Source: Euglena gracilis
Lineage: Eukaryota; Euglenida; Euglenophyceae; Euglenales
Length of the DNA stretch: 64,000 bases
NCBI GenBank assembly: GCA_039621445.1
Contig: CP154954.1
Location: 65,058,891-65,122,890 of the forward strand
Direction of reading: 5' to 3'
Shown here: positions 50,801-56,700 of the stretch, in pieces
Numbering within the stretch: position 1 is the stretch's first letter
How the letters are laid out: the number at the start of each line of letters is the position of its first letter
Position numbers and translations under genes: made by a program
The notes under the pieces: model-generated
What the model saw: only the letters and a program-made list of their open reading frames with translations
Database searches by the model: none
What the model was told of the DNA's origin: nothing

Positions 50801-51324
50801 CCCTCCTGCTTTAGAAACTACCTGCAACTGACCTAAGAGCACGGATTCAAAAAAAACCATGAGCTTCTTTGGGAGGCAATGTGTAACCGTTCCCCAAAAA
50901 TAAGACACCCCTTCGTGATTTTTGGCAAAAACACAACCAAGACAAGCCACCCCCTAAAGCTGTGAAAATGGCCCCAAAATGGGCAATTTTTTTTGCCATT
51001 TTTCAATTTATAACCATATTCCATCTGTTAAAATTGGCATTTTTTGAGACAATTTTTGCTCACTTTGCCAAAGTAGCCCTTTTTTGAACCTATCTTTCGA
51101 CTCGCCCACGGGAAGGCTTTTCAGTCGAATTTCCCAGCAAAAATCCAAAAAGTCGGCACCCCAAAAGTTATACCCCACTTGTATTTTCAGCAACAGACCA
51201 GACAAAGTGAGCCCACGACCTCACCCCGTGGGGGTTCTATGCCGGGTTCAGTGACCCCATAGTCGACACACAGGAGCAACCCCAGGAGGAGCAGCGAGGG
51301 GGAGAAGAGGAGGAGAGACCTCAT
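16110..51324 (-). CDS. Receptor-type nucleotidyl cyclase with two PstS-like domains (at least 33 exons)
   Basis: A chain of 33 exons gives about 1,350 residues. In order these are a signal peptide (1-23), PstS-like domain A (about 35-450), PstS-like domain B (about 455-775), a connector with CLCD (775-800), one TM helix (about 808-832), a helical cytosolic region (839-995), an Arg/Ser/Gln-rich linker (997-1064), a class III cyclase domain (about 1,065-1,271) and a tail with an EWMYQI motif. PstS-type domains bind small oxyanions in bacteria; class III cyclases make cAMP or cGMP. I infer a plasma-membrane receptor that senses a solute outside and signals inside. Splice phases agree along the chain apart from exon 3/4, where no GT donor fits. 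Two other joins (exons 8 and 15) need GC donors. The 3' end is unresolved: exon 33 may not be last. A mis-joined exon or two is possible, but domain order and strand are well supported. Confidence 0.8.
17353..17488 (-). CDS. Receptor cyclase exon 32: C-terminal tail with EWMYQI
   Basis: It encodes RQRSLGPNEWMYQIQTMETK and YGGRLLEEVFLLAHG. The tail follows the cyclase core directly and is helix-prone; no named domain was recognised. The acceptor gcgctcctgcag is strong. The donor is GTGGGC or GTGGGT a few bases away. Confidence 0.68.
17801..17913 (-). CDS. Receptor cyclase exon 31: end of cyclase domain
   Basis: It encodes VRYAISCFPRLWHHDVLLWE and PVAVRKASTAKHRWLPL, a final strand pair where cyclases close with a ..v...  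.v.vyE.. segment. The acceptor ttcgccacag is strong. The donor GTTGCC (phase 2) fits exon 32. Confidence 0.7.
17933..18191. mobile_element. hAT-like MITE, family G copy 1
   Basis: The ends agggctgtacgggaa and ttcccgtactgtcct are inverted repeats with three mismatches. The element is homologous to the better-preserved copy at 34,082-34,326. Flanking octamers are G-runs (gggggggg and ggaggggg), so the target duplication is only suggestive. It ends 19 bp from the acceptor of cyclase exon 31 and adds C-rich sequence to that acceptor. Confidence 0.65.
18990..19165. repeat. Dispersed repeat family F, copy 2
   Basis: Same module order as 15,160-15,330 and 36,285-36,475, ending in gggctggaaaaaggctgctg and ggctggctgga. 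It lies in the intron downstream of exon 30. Confidence 0.55.
19521..19574 (-). CDS. Receptor cyclase exon 30: cyclase domain, late strand
   Basis: A 54-bp exon encoding LAIPVGCSVLISNAVQHE, matching the cyclase strand in which a small residue pair precedes ..vLvs..v... . The phases (0/0) agree with neighbours. The acceptor follows a C/T-rich stretch; the donor is GTGTGG. Confidence 0.68.
20228..20412 (-). CDS. Receptor cyclase exon 29: class III cyclase domain, second half
   Basis: It encodes CARLLIGMGHGLCHVATV, GQRFFVVGGREVALAVDVAV, matching the cyclase strands l.iGi..G.......g..r.f.vvG..V..A. The usual V-N-x-A-x-R motif, whose Asn and Arg act in catalysis, reads VALAVDV, so these residues appear lost. 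The exact 3' end is open: three in-phase donors lie at 20,264, 20,237 and 20,228. Confidence 0.78.
21283..21480. repeat. Dispersed repeat family K, copy 1
   Basis: It starts ccccctcaaagtggccaccc and continues gctgggcactgtgggacccc, then aaactggccactctggg. It is closely related to 58,498-58,700 in the remodeller gene, also in an intron and in the same orientation. Confidence 0.65.
22193..22459 (-). CDS. Receptor cyclase exon 28: class III cyclase domain, first half
   Basis: It encodes YLCAKFDFPAHADL, AAAHIVTLAKAHGATIDRVT, then VDSVAVHWN and PLKAAKLAMEL. This matches class III cyclases: the metal-binding Asp in the first strand (here FDFP, usually F.DI), the helix, then ..GG.i.r..gD...a.wN with the second metal Asp in VDS. 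The donor GTGGGC (phase 1) fits exon 29. The acceptor at 22,460-22,461 is provisional. Confidence 0.8.
22720..22861. repeat. Imperfect inverted repeat in AT-rich intron
   Basis: tccatatgtatatgtgatgg near 22,721 is mirrored by catcacatacacgtatgga near 22,842-22,860 (about 26-bp arms, a few mismatches, 85-bp spacer). It lies in the intron between cyclase exons 27 and 28. Confidence 0.6.
23029..23233 (-). CDS. Receptor cyclase exon 27: Arg/Ser/Gln-rich linker with tandem repeat
   Basis: It contains LPRQTTRLSRQSTD directly followed by LPRQKTRLSRQSTG, a 14-residue (42-bp) tandem repeat, then a Lys/Ser-rich stretch and RPDRECRT leading into the cyclase domain. It is probably flexible, and its Arg-x-Ser/Thr pattern could serve basophilic kinases (inference). 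The acceptor is gcatcttcag; the donor GTGTGG (phase 1) fits exon 28. Confidence 0.68.
24105..24290. repeat. TA/CTAA-rich tandem repeat
   Basis: Alternating actatactataac and ctaactaactaactacta units with ataactatatac. Pure low-complexity sequence in the intron between cyclase exons 26 and 27. Confidence 0.85.
24550..24815. repeat. Dispersed repeat family C, copy 1 (partial)
   Basis: Repeated aaaccagtcagtcac-type modules around G/C runs and a gtcggcactttgg segment. The same modules occur at 34,870-35,215 and 62,420-62,680. Confidence 0.6.
26103..26246 (-). CDS. Receptor cyclase exon 26: acidic linker
   Basis: It encodes FIPDQVMAHLQESHTGDK followed by a run rich in Asp/Asn/Gly (DDDSNSDNGDDYGDG), probably disordered. 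The acceptor ttgcaggcag and donor GTCCCA give phases 0/0, consistent with exons 25 and 27. A (CA)n microsatellite lies about 110 bp upstream in the intron. Confidence 0.65.
26357..26406. repeat. (CA)n microsatellite
   Basis: About 25 uninterrupted CA units in the intron upstream of cyclase exon 26. A second, longer (AC)n tract lies at 32,747-32,834 and a (TG)n tract at 29,774-29,802, both also in introns of this gene. Confidence 0.95.
27418..27538 (-). CDS. Receptor cyclase exon 25: cytosolic region
   Basis: It encodes DLPFPLGPVPDAVAWLATVE then HPSKIQLALLHIINLLVE, a helix-prone continuation of exon 24. The donor GTGAGG is strong (phase 0). No family was recognised for this piece alone. Confidence 0.72.
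27735..27943 (-). CDS. Receptor cyclase exon 24: cytosolic helical region
   Basis: It encodes SIDELRHRMARAAGLFRARL and later MRALRKRFSDVQVAQECAEA, an amphipathic, basic, helix-prone stretch right after the TM helix. No named domain was recognised; a coupling or dimerisation role is only an inference. The donor GTGTGC (phase 2) fits exon 25. Confidence 0.72.
28164..28277 (-). CDS. Receptor cyclase exon 23: single transmembrane helix
   Basis: It encodes MKNLLPIILGACVGGLLFIG then LPVGWYVRRSNK, a roughly 23-residue hydrophobic segment followed by Arg-Arg and Lys. That is the stop-transfer pattern of a type I protein with an outside N-terminus. The exon could end at 28,182 instead, with the same phase. 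Confidence 0.8.
28491..28569 (-). CDS. Receptor cyclase exon 22: Cys connector before the membrane
   Basis: It encodes GPGNCLCDAVGGLLSPEPD between domain B and the TM exon. A short Cys-Asp/Asn-Gly type connector followed by an acidic-Pro stretch fits the exit of an extracellular domain. The acceptor is at 28,570-28,571; the donor is GTCGGC or a GTTGCT twelve bases later. Confidence 0.6.
29171..29330 (-). CDS. Receptor cyclase exon 21: end of PstS-like domain B
   Basis: It encodes AADAALKLLEWVATQGGFAA then ALRDAHLAPLMDVSPAVRAA, the PstS C-terminal helix (l..f..wa...g) and the following ..yvpLp..v.. segment. The phases of both ends agree with the neighbours. The last 25 bases before the donor are GC-rich and could be read differently. 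Confidence 0.8.
29864..29958 (-). CDS. Receptor cyclase exon 20: PstS-like domain B
   Basis: It encodes FALSQSVGLGCYGLSEALYL then IVRQPQ, the counterpart of WPIVAYTYIILRK in domain A (a Tyr-rich strand ending in a basic residue). The acceptor ccgtcattgcacag is good. The donor GTGGGG (phase 1) fits exon 21. Confidence 0.75.
31422..31660. repeat. Dispersed repeat family H, copy 1
   Basis: It starts caggggtttttttaagaccg, then G/C runs, aaaatggccgagaatcgcga, aaaatagcacttttca, a tcggcgccgaaaagta palindrome, G/C runs, and ends in ttggccggacccaccca. It is almost module-for-module identical to 59,627-59,865. The CAGGGG start resembles hAT-type ends, but the matching right end was not found. Confidence 0.75.
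31677..32147. repeat. Two blocks of gcggaaaattgcgg tandem repeat
   Basis: Blocks at about 31,677-31,747 and 32,048-32,147 repeat a unit near gcggaaaaattgcggaaatt, in the same orientation, with 300 bp of unique sequence between. Short Lys/Asn/Cys ORFs here are artefacts. Confidence 0.8.
32578..32649 (-). CDS. Receptor cyclase exon 19: PstS-like domain B
   Basis: It encodes VRGPTGIAVQPSPDSIRACA then TND. This is the PstS strand-loop-helix (G..v.Ps..si..a). The acceptor ttcttttacag is strong. The donor GTACGA (phase 2) matches exon 20 exactly. Confidence 0.78.
32747..32834. repeat. (AC)n microsatellite
   Basis: About 43 AC units with one early interruption, 98 bp upstream (on the gene's strand) of cyclase exon 19. 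Confidence 0.95.
33359..33409. repeat. 25-bp inverted repeat, 1-bp loop
   Basis: Arms 33,359-33,383 and 33,385-33,409 are reverse complements with one mismatch (taaggctctgcaactccc on the left). This would extrude as a near-perfect hairpin. It is intronic in the cyclase gene. Confidence 0.85.
34082..34326. mobile_element. hAT-like MITE, family G copy 2, exact target duplication
   Basis: It starts CAGGGCTGTACGGGAA and ends TTCCCGTAAAGCCCTG: 16-bp inverted repeats with one mismatch. It is flanked by the identical octamer ggggcaag (34,074-34,081 and 34,327-34,334). Inside, the left-end sequence tacgggaaggcctggtgggg occurs again near 34,210, and an exact ttcggcgccgaa palindrome sits at about 34,159. 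Confidence 0.88.
34870..35215. repeat. Dispersed repeat family C, copy 2
   Basis: Modules aaaaccagtcagtcactc, ggtcggccactcagaaaaat, a ttccggcgccttcg hairpin, ctcctggccgacccc and ccagtcagtcactc recur in the same order at 62,420-62,680. Confidence 0.7.
35504..35677 (-). CDS. Receptor cyclase exon 18: PstS-like domain B
   Basis: It encodes MHRISPTFAGKALQAADYYP, TEDLLRN and MVAGLPFALGIATFVGDFST. The first part replaces the PstS R.D.SgtT..F loop with HRISPTFAG; the second matches v..tp.aIgy. The donor GTGCGT (phase 2) joins exon 19. Confidence 0.82.
35747..36150. repeat. atgatggccatcatgacc minisatellite
   Basis: About 20 variants of an 18-bp unit, first as gtcatgatggccatcaatgg and then switching to the complement-like catgacccatgatgcccatc. 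The unit is itself nearly palindromic. It lies directly upstream (gene sense) of cyclase exon 18. Confidence 0.9.
36285..36475. repeat. Dispersed repeat family F, copy 3
   Basis: cccattttgcccatttttag, aaaaatccattgccgtccaa, tcgatgaggatgtccagggc and the ggctgctggctggctgga end match the order seen at 15,160 and 18,990. Confidence 0.55.
37503..37613 (-). CDS. Receptor cyclase exon 17: PstS-like domain B
   Basis: It encodes EQWRDPDLLALNPASIRDAA then NAITDGNQSILLINGP, the W.DP.L..LNP motif of PstS (exon 6 counterpart) and the next strand. The donor GTGCAG (phase 2) agrees with exon 18. Confidence 0.82.
37919..37968 (-). CDS. Receptor cyclase exon 16: PstS-like domain B
   Basis: A 50-bp exon encoding PVDGTTLARILEGDIRT, the L..LA.Il.G.I helix matching exon 5 of domain A. 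The acceptor tggtcacattcag is good. The donor GTGGCT (phase 2) joins to EQWRDPDLL. Confidence 0.8.
38776..38825 (-). CDS. Receptor cyclase exon 15: PstS-like domain B
   Basis: A 50-bp exon encoding ISVVVVSQYNLTLDSQ, the counterpart of AALVPVFNL in domain A. The acceptor ttttgttgacag is strong. A GC donor (CAG/GCTAAT at 38,774-38,775) is needed; reading on would meet TAA within three codons. Confidence 0.68.
39531..39626 (-). CDS. Receptor cyclase exon 14: PstS-like domain B
   Basis: It encodes KAVLPAVASHGTNHFAVVRQ then SGLQPTAGTTA. HFAVVRQSGLQP occupies the place of the PstS DFA.SD..L motif, with the Asp changed to His. The acceptor follows a T-run (tttttttttaaag). The donor GTGTTT (phase 1) fits exon 15. 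Confidence 0.62.
40477..40635 (-). CDS. Receptor cyclase exon 13: start of PstS-like domain B
   Basis: After VTCLGAPVFQQPNA it encodes TAILGTGDPGLSSVFAHLSR and VYPMFAFNTSP. This mirrors the domain A start (IGAGTTLP), but the motif is altered to LGTGDPGLS. Phase agrees with exons 12 and 14 when the weak donor GTGCTT is used. Confidence 0.72.
41320..41430 (-). CDS. Receptor cyclase exon 12: end of PstS-like domain A
   Basis: It encodes IIQKRSLVQLPGIVRDVVLH then QRCF, matching the PstS C-terminus (..gyv.LP..vr...l..). The donor GTTCCT (phase 1) links to VTCLGAPV in exon 13, a Cys-Gly connector typical of the end of such domains. Confidence 0.75.
42023..42221 (-). CDS. Receptor cyclase exon 11: PstS-like domain A, C-terminal half
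   Basis: It encodes NLNNAQGVNGWPIVAYTYII then LRKSQ, a near-consensus PstS motif (sWPi..yTY.l..k), and later VDFWQWFFTANVF, the following helix. The acceptor cggtattgcag is strong. The donor GTTTTC (phase 1) agrees with exon 12. Confidence 0.9.
42864..42907. repeat. 16-bp perfect inverted repeat
   Basis: gcaacagttatccatt (42,864-42,879) and aatggataactgttgc (42,892-42,907) flank a 12-base tcgcacatgcgc loop. Related gcgcacatgcgc words occur just upstream. Intronic in the cyclase gene. Confidence 0.85.
43496..43643 (-). CDS. Receptor cyclase exon 10: PstS-like domain A
   Basis: It encodes GLLAVAAASRSTLLPMASVA followed by SITYAVLELGLSFGNNGDD. Position and phase place it between the N.G strand and the WPI..YTY strand of PstS, in the variable helical part. 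The acceptor gcttag is clear; the donor GTTCGC is moderate. Confidence 0.7.
44268..44338 (-). CDS. Receptor cyclase exon 9: PstS-like domain A
   Basis: It encodes KPEGDYNLSQAALIKNSGVV then VQAR, the PstS strand-helix l..A.ikN.aG.fv. The donor GTCGGT (phase 2) fits exon 10. The acceptor is not certain (44,339-44,340 used; an alternative lies three bases downstream). Confidence 0.75.
44419..44500. repeat. Nested inverted repeat with G-run loop
   Basis: gtgtcgttgacac and gtgtcaacgacac flank a run of about 11-13 G. Outside them gtccaaggcac and gtgtcttggac continue the pairing. It lies between cyclase exons 8 and 9. Confidence 0.8.
44793..44907 (-). CDS. Receptor cyclase exon 8: PstS-like domain A
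   Basis: It encodes FEGVNAYLLRTPWTLSFSAY then GYALGQ, matching the PstS stretch V....atpgsIgY..ygyA. The acceptor is after 44,908-44,909. Keeping the conserved Tyr-Ala-Leu needs a GC donor (CAG/GCTCCT at 44,791-44,792). The nearest GT would cut after SAYG and break phase. Confidence 0.82.
46111..46236 (-). CDS. Receptor cyclase exon 7: PstS-like domain A
   Basis: It encodes LLVVRRDNSDLSVVFKQALA then AFWPPYNAFVDPNASSTSWG. This is the PstS ligand loop (R.D.SgtT..F...L) with the usual Ser-Gly-Thr-Thr replaced by Ser-Asp-Leu-Ser, so anion contacts may differ. The donor GTGCGT (phase 2) joins exon 8 in frame. Confidence 0.87.
46474..46569 (-). CDS. Receptor cyclase exon 6: PstS-like domain A
   Basis: It encodes TWDHPEIQADNANFGRWNVP and ANQTIELVTR, equivalent to the PstS segment W.DP.I...N....P...I..V.R. 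The acceptor tctcttcacag is strong. The donor is either GTTTAC (used here, phase 2) or GTGACC 14 bases earlier. Confidence 0.85.
47618..47932. mobile_element. hAT-like MITE, family D
   Basis: It starts CATGCTTGTACTTACC and ends CTAAGCACAAGCCTG; the ends are inverted copies over about 13 bases with two or three mismatches. Flanking octamers ctttgtat and cttggtat differ by one base. The interior repeats ggggtgcctgcccctagcag and its complement three times around a cggcgccgaaggcg hairpin. A shorter relative lies at 54,395-54,530. Confidence 0.72.
48248..48308 (-). CDS. Receptor cyclase exon 5: PstS-like domain A
   Basis: A short exon encoding CPCLILRSTVLARIFSGQIR, the PstS helix (L..vLa.If.G.I) that precedes the Trp-Asp/Asn-Asp-Pro motif of exon 6. 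The donor GTATCT (phase 2) joins to give GQIRTWDHPEIQ, an exact continuation. The acceptor could be 48,309-48,310 (phase matches) or ten bases further upstream. Confidence 0.8.
48420..49212. repeat. Large palindrome made of 21-bp tandem units, inside an intron
   Basis: Arm one (48,420-48,632) repeats units like agggcctagcgataaaagta. Arm two (48,997-49,212) is its reverse complement, including the outer edge acagtacttattcttttgta (tactgt at the far end). About 10 units are present per arm; unit variants differ at a few positions (gataaaa or gttaaaa; gta or gtg). The 364-bp spacer is unrelated. The whole lies between cyclase exons 4 and 5. Confidence 0.88.
49347..49438 (-). CDS. Receptor cyclase exon 4: PstS-like domain A
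   Basis: It encodes ATDYAKYPDLQMYPTMAAAL then VPVFNLNGAQ, the very recognisable PstS stretch (DY..PDLQM.P..A...VP.(Y/F)NL). The only AG available upstream for 110 bp is at 49,439-49,440. The donor GTTCAG follows 49,347 (phase 1). Confidence 0.85.
49921..50034 (-). CDS. Receptor cyclase exon 3: PstS-like domain A
   Basis: It encodes DASAGKCRLQSYQKEC and APNDIDFASS, the PstS region where a Gly-rich loop is followed by an Asp-Phe-Ala-(Ala/Ser)-Ser strand. The acceptor AG is at 50,035-50,036. No GT donor fits the phase of exon 4. A GC donor at 49,919-49,920 would, so the 3' edge is provisional. Confidence 0.75.
50042..50273. mobile_element. hAT-like MITE forming nearly a whole intron (introner candidate)
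   Basis: The ends are CAGGGATTTTTTTTAAAGGT and ACCTTTTAAAAAAAAACCCT(G), near-perfect inverted repeats. The flanks are the identical octamer gctggggt at 50,034-50,041 and 50,274-50,281. On the minus strand one octamer copy supplies the acceptor (ccccag). Deleting the element and one octamer restores an open exon through the PstS domain, so the intron between exons 2 and 3 looks like this insertion. The interior is G/C runs with a ggcaaaaatggcc-like core and no transposase. Confidence 0.85.
50287..50407 (-). CDS. Receptor cyclase exon 2: PstS-like domain A, N-terminal motif
   Basis: It encodes LLIGAGTTLPSRVYVD, the PstS N-terminal Gly-Ala-Gly-(Ala/Thr)-Thr-(Phe/Leu)-Pro motif, then FVQPETEV. 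The acceptor is after 50,408-50,409 and the chosen donor is GTACTA (phase 2). Without the element that fills the next intron, the frame would run straight into exon 3 as QYYPSDASAGKC. Confidence 0.82.
50777..50811. repeat. 14-bp perfect inverted repeat
   Basis: aagcaggagggggg and cccccctcctgctt flank a 7-base loop (cattagg). It lies in the first intron of the cyclase gene. Confidence 0.85.
51225..51324 (-). CDS. Receptor cyclase exon 1: start codon and signal peptide
   Basis: ATG at 51,322-51,324 opens MRSLLLFSPSLLLLGLLL, a basic residue followed by a Leu-rich core, typical of a secretory signal peptide. The donor GTGAGG follows 51,225 (phase 1) and matches the phase of exon 2. This Met is chosen because it is the only one placing a hydrophobic core ahead of the PstS domain. 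Confidence 0.72.
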
Positions 51325-53518
<2,194 letters not shown>

Positions 53519-53702
53519 TCATTTCAGTAATGCCAAGCGGTCGGGTGGCCCCAATAGCTGCTCATCCTCGCTGGCGAACAGGGTCTCGTGCGACTCCACC
53601 GAACACATCAGTCGCCGGTCGAAAAGCCGCTTCAGCACCGGATCCTCCTCCAACAGGCGGTGGTCAATCCGCAACGCGGACGTGGGTGGTGCGCCGACAT
53701 AC
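53519..53702 (-). CDS. Remodeller last exon, stop TGA
   Basis: It encodes [20 protein letters not shown] and [15 protein letters not shown], ending [16 protein letters not shown] then TGA at 53,519-53,521. The acceptor tcgctcccag; its phase (1 nt) completes an Arg codon with the previous exon. ATRX-type proteins carry a similar acidic-Leu stretch after motif VI. Confidence 0.82.
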
Positions 53703-56700
53703 CTGGGAGCGAGGGAAATAAACGGCGTGTCCAGTCAACTGGCAAGGCCATGGCTGGAGCCATCTGAAAGTGGGCAGACAAAAAGGAGGTTCCACTTCCC
53801 CCCAAAAAAATACAAATGGCCCCTCCGTTTCAAACATGGGTTCATATAATCACCCAAGCAGAGCAAGGCTGAAAAATGGGCAAACCTCCAACCATTTTAT
53901 GTTTTTGAAAACATAACATTAAAATGTGACACATAACCTTCCTTGCAGGGTCCACCACAAACCTCCCAGCCAGAAAAAGTGAAACGAGAGCCCTTTTCTG
54001 GCAAGCCCTCTCATTCAGTGTGAAACCCAAGCACAAACAGGCGATATGCCACCAGGGCATTGCTTAACGACCCCTGGGGGGTCCAGGTTTGGGCTGGCTG
54101 GAAAAAGCTGGCTGGTGACACCTCCACCCGCAGAGAATGCGGTGACCATCGCCACACCTGAGGCTGTTCAACTCCCGGCGGTGCCACTGCACGGAGTCGT
54201 CGTCCACGATGCAGCGGAAGAGGAACACCTTGGAGTACGTCTTCTGGAAGATGGCCTGCTCGACGGTGCCCTCGTTCATGAGCCGGTACACGAACACGGG
54301 CCGGGTCTGGCCGTACCTGAGGGTCGGAAACCATCGGGAACAGCGTCGCACATGGGGTACTGACACGTCAATAGAAAAAAAACAATGGCAAGACCAGGCT
54401 TTTTCTTACCAACCGGGGGGAGGGGGGTGGGTGGGTGCTATGGGGTGCCTGCCCATACAGCAGGCACACCCCCGAGGGGGAGGGCGGGGCAGCCCGGGGT
54501 ACCCAGGGTCCGGTGGGTCCTTGCCAAAAGGGTAAAGAAAACGGGATCGGTCGCCGGACTGTTTCGAAAGAGTATTCAGAACTGTCAGGGCGAAAGGCCT
54601 CCCTCTGGGCAGGGATTTTCACCATCAACTCCTTGACTTATAAAATCCCCCCATTTCATCTCCCCCTTCAGCTGACCAACCAAACCAGATCCAATGAATT
54701 CATAAGTGGGGGGGGGGGGTTGTGCAATGAAATAACTTCAACGCAAACACATACAAACACACACACACACACACAGAGAGAGAGAGAAAGAGAGAGAGAG
54801 AGATTGGGAGCAGAGGCTGTTTTAGGACGTGAGGGTCAGCACCCACCCCATCCATCCCTGGGGGGGGGGGCTCGGGGAGCTACCTTGGGAATTAAATTGT
54901 GGGGCCCATTTTTTCGACACAACACCAAAAAAAAATACAGGAAAACCCCCTTTCCTGGACGCACCCACTTTGCCAGGTGAACCCACCCACCAACAACACC
55001 CCCCCCCCCGGGGTAACCAACCTTCAAACAATCTCTGATTGAGAGAAATGCAGGAAATAGGAAATGATAAATTACCCCCCCCCTGAGTTCAGGGGTGTTT
55101 TTTGGCCCTCCGGAAGTCCTGTGCTACTCCCCCAGATCCGCTTGTCGAGGATGCCCTCAAACCACGGTGGGCCCACCTGTAGGCGCGGTAGATGGCCTGC
55201 TGGTCGGCCTGCGGGTTCCACGAGGGGTCGAACAGCACCACCCGGGTGGCCCCCGGCAGGTTGATGCCTGCCCCCACGGCAGGGGCCACAACCCCCCTCC
55301 CCCGAATGCCCTTTGTGAAATGCCAGAGAAGTGCAACAAAAAAACTTTTTTTTAAAAAGCCTGTTGCTATACCGTTCCTGTTTGCGAGTCCCGGGGGGGG
55401 GTGCCCATTTTTCAATGCAGAAGGTGTCTGCTTCTGTTAAGGCCGCAATGTGTAATACCTTGTGATCTTTCTTTGGAATATCCGAAAAGTTTACAGGATG
55501 GCGTGAAATTTGTTTCACTTAATTCGGGAATACCGACATCCCACCCCAAATATAAAGCCCCCCAAAGATTTCAAGCCCCCCAGGGGATTCAATTTTACCA
55601 CACCAAGATAAAGCCCCCCTCCACCAATATAAAGCTCCCCCCCCCGAAGGTGTCAAAGCTTAAAATTTAAAAAATAAAAAAGAGCAATTACTTTCAAGAA
55701 TTTTGTTAAAACAACTGTTTTAATAAGTTGAGAGTTGCTTTATAAAAATTGCTTGAAGAAAAAAGTTTTTCTGAGTGCATCTTGAAATTCTCACTAGAAA
55801 TGAGCCATTTTGGGCGAAAATTGCCCAATTAAGGGAACTGCGAGGCACAAAAAAAAGAAACACCCGATGAAAGTTTGTTGAAGTGACACAAAAAAATTGA
55901 TTTTACCCTTAAGCCGCCCCCCCCCCTGAAAGCCTTGAAGCCTGCCAAATTTTAAGAAAGGCGTTATGGCATGCTTCACTGATTGTGGTCTCAAAGTACC
56001 TCAATCAGGCCAGGGCAGAGGGTAAAAATAATTCTTTTGTGAATGGTGGATGGACTGCTCTCCAATTTTTCTCTTAAAAAATATGGCCAGAGAGATGGAA
56101 TTGTCGGGGAAATCTCCCAATGAAATGGAGCATTTTGGTTGTTGCTGCCACAAGTGATTGGGCCATTTTTTCCCAGCGTTCAGCAAAACCTTGATTCCAT
56201 TTCTGGAAATTGGATCTTGTGTTGTTTGTGCCGTTTCGCCCGTTTGTGAATAGCGTCAGAACATTTCTGGACAGGACTGCCACTGGAGCTCGCAGACACT
56301 GTGCCTCGGCAGCTGCTCATCATCCCTTGGGCGGTTGCCGCTGACGTCGAAGCGACCCACCAACACCTTCGACCCGCACCGCCCATTCCACCGACGCCGG
56401 CCCGTGCCCTGGCCAGGCCCCCCGCCTTGACGCAGCACAGCAACAGGCGGCTGCTGGAGGCCGGGTCGTTGAAATGCTGCATGATGGCCTGCCGCTTGCT
56501 GGTGCTGGCCAGCCCCAGAGCCCGCTGGGGGTGACCGTTCTCGTTGGCCACAGAGGGGATTAATCCGTTGACGCAGCACATACCTTAGAAATTGATACAA
56601 TTTGCGGCCAGGAGGATAGCATTCAATCGTTGTAGCTTTCAGACCATTCTGGGAACAAAAAGTGTTGATACTCTCAAACGAAAAGTGCTGTGGGGGGTTT

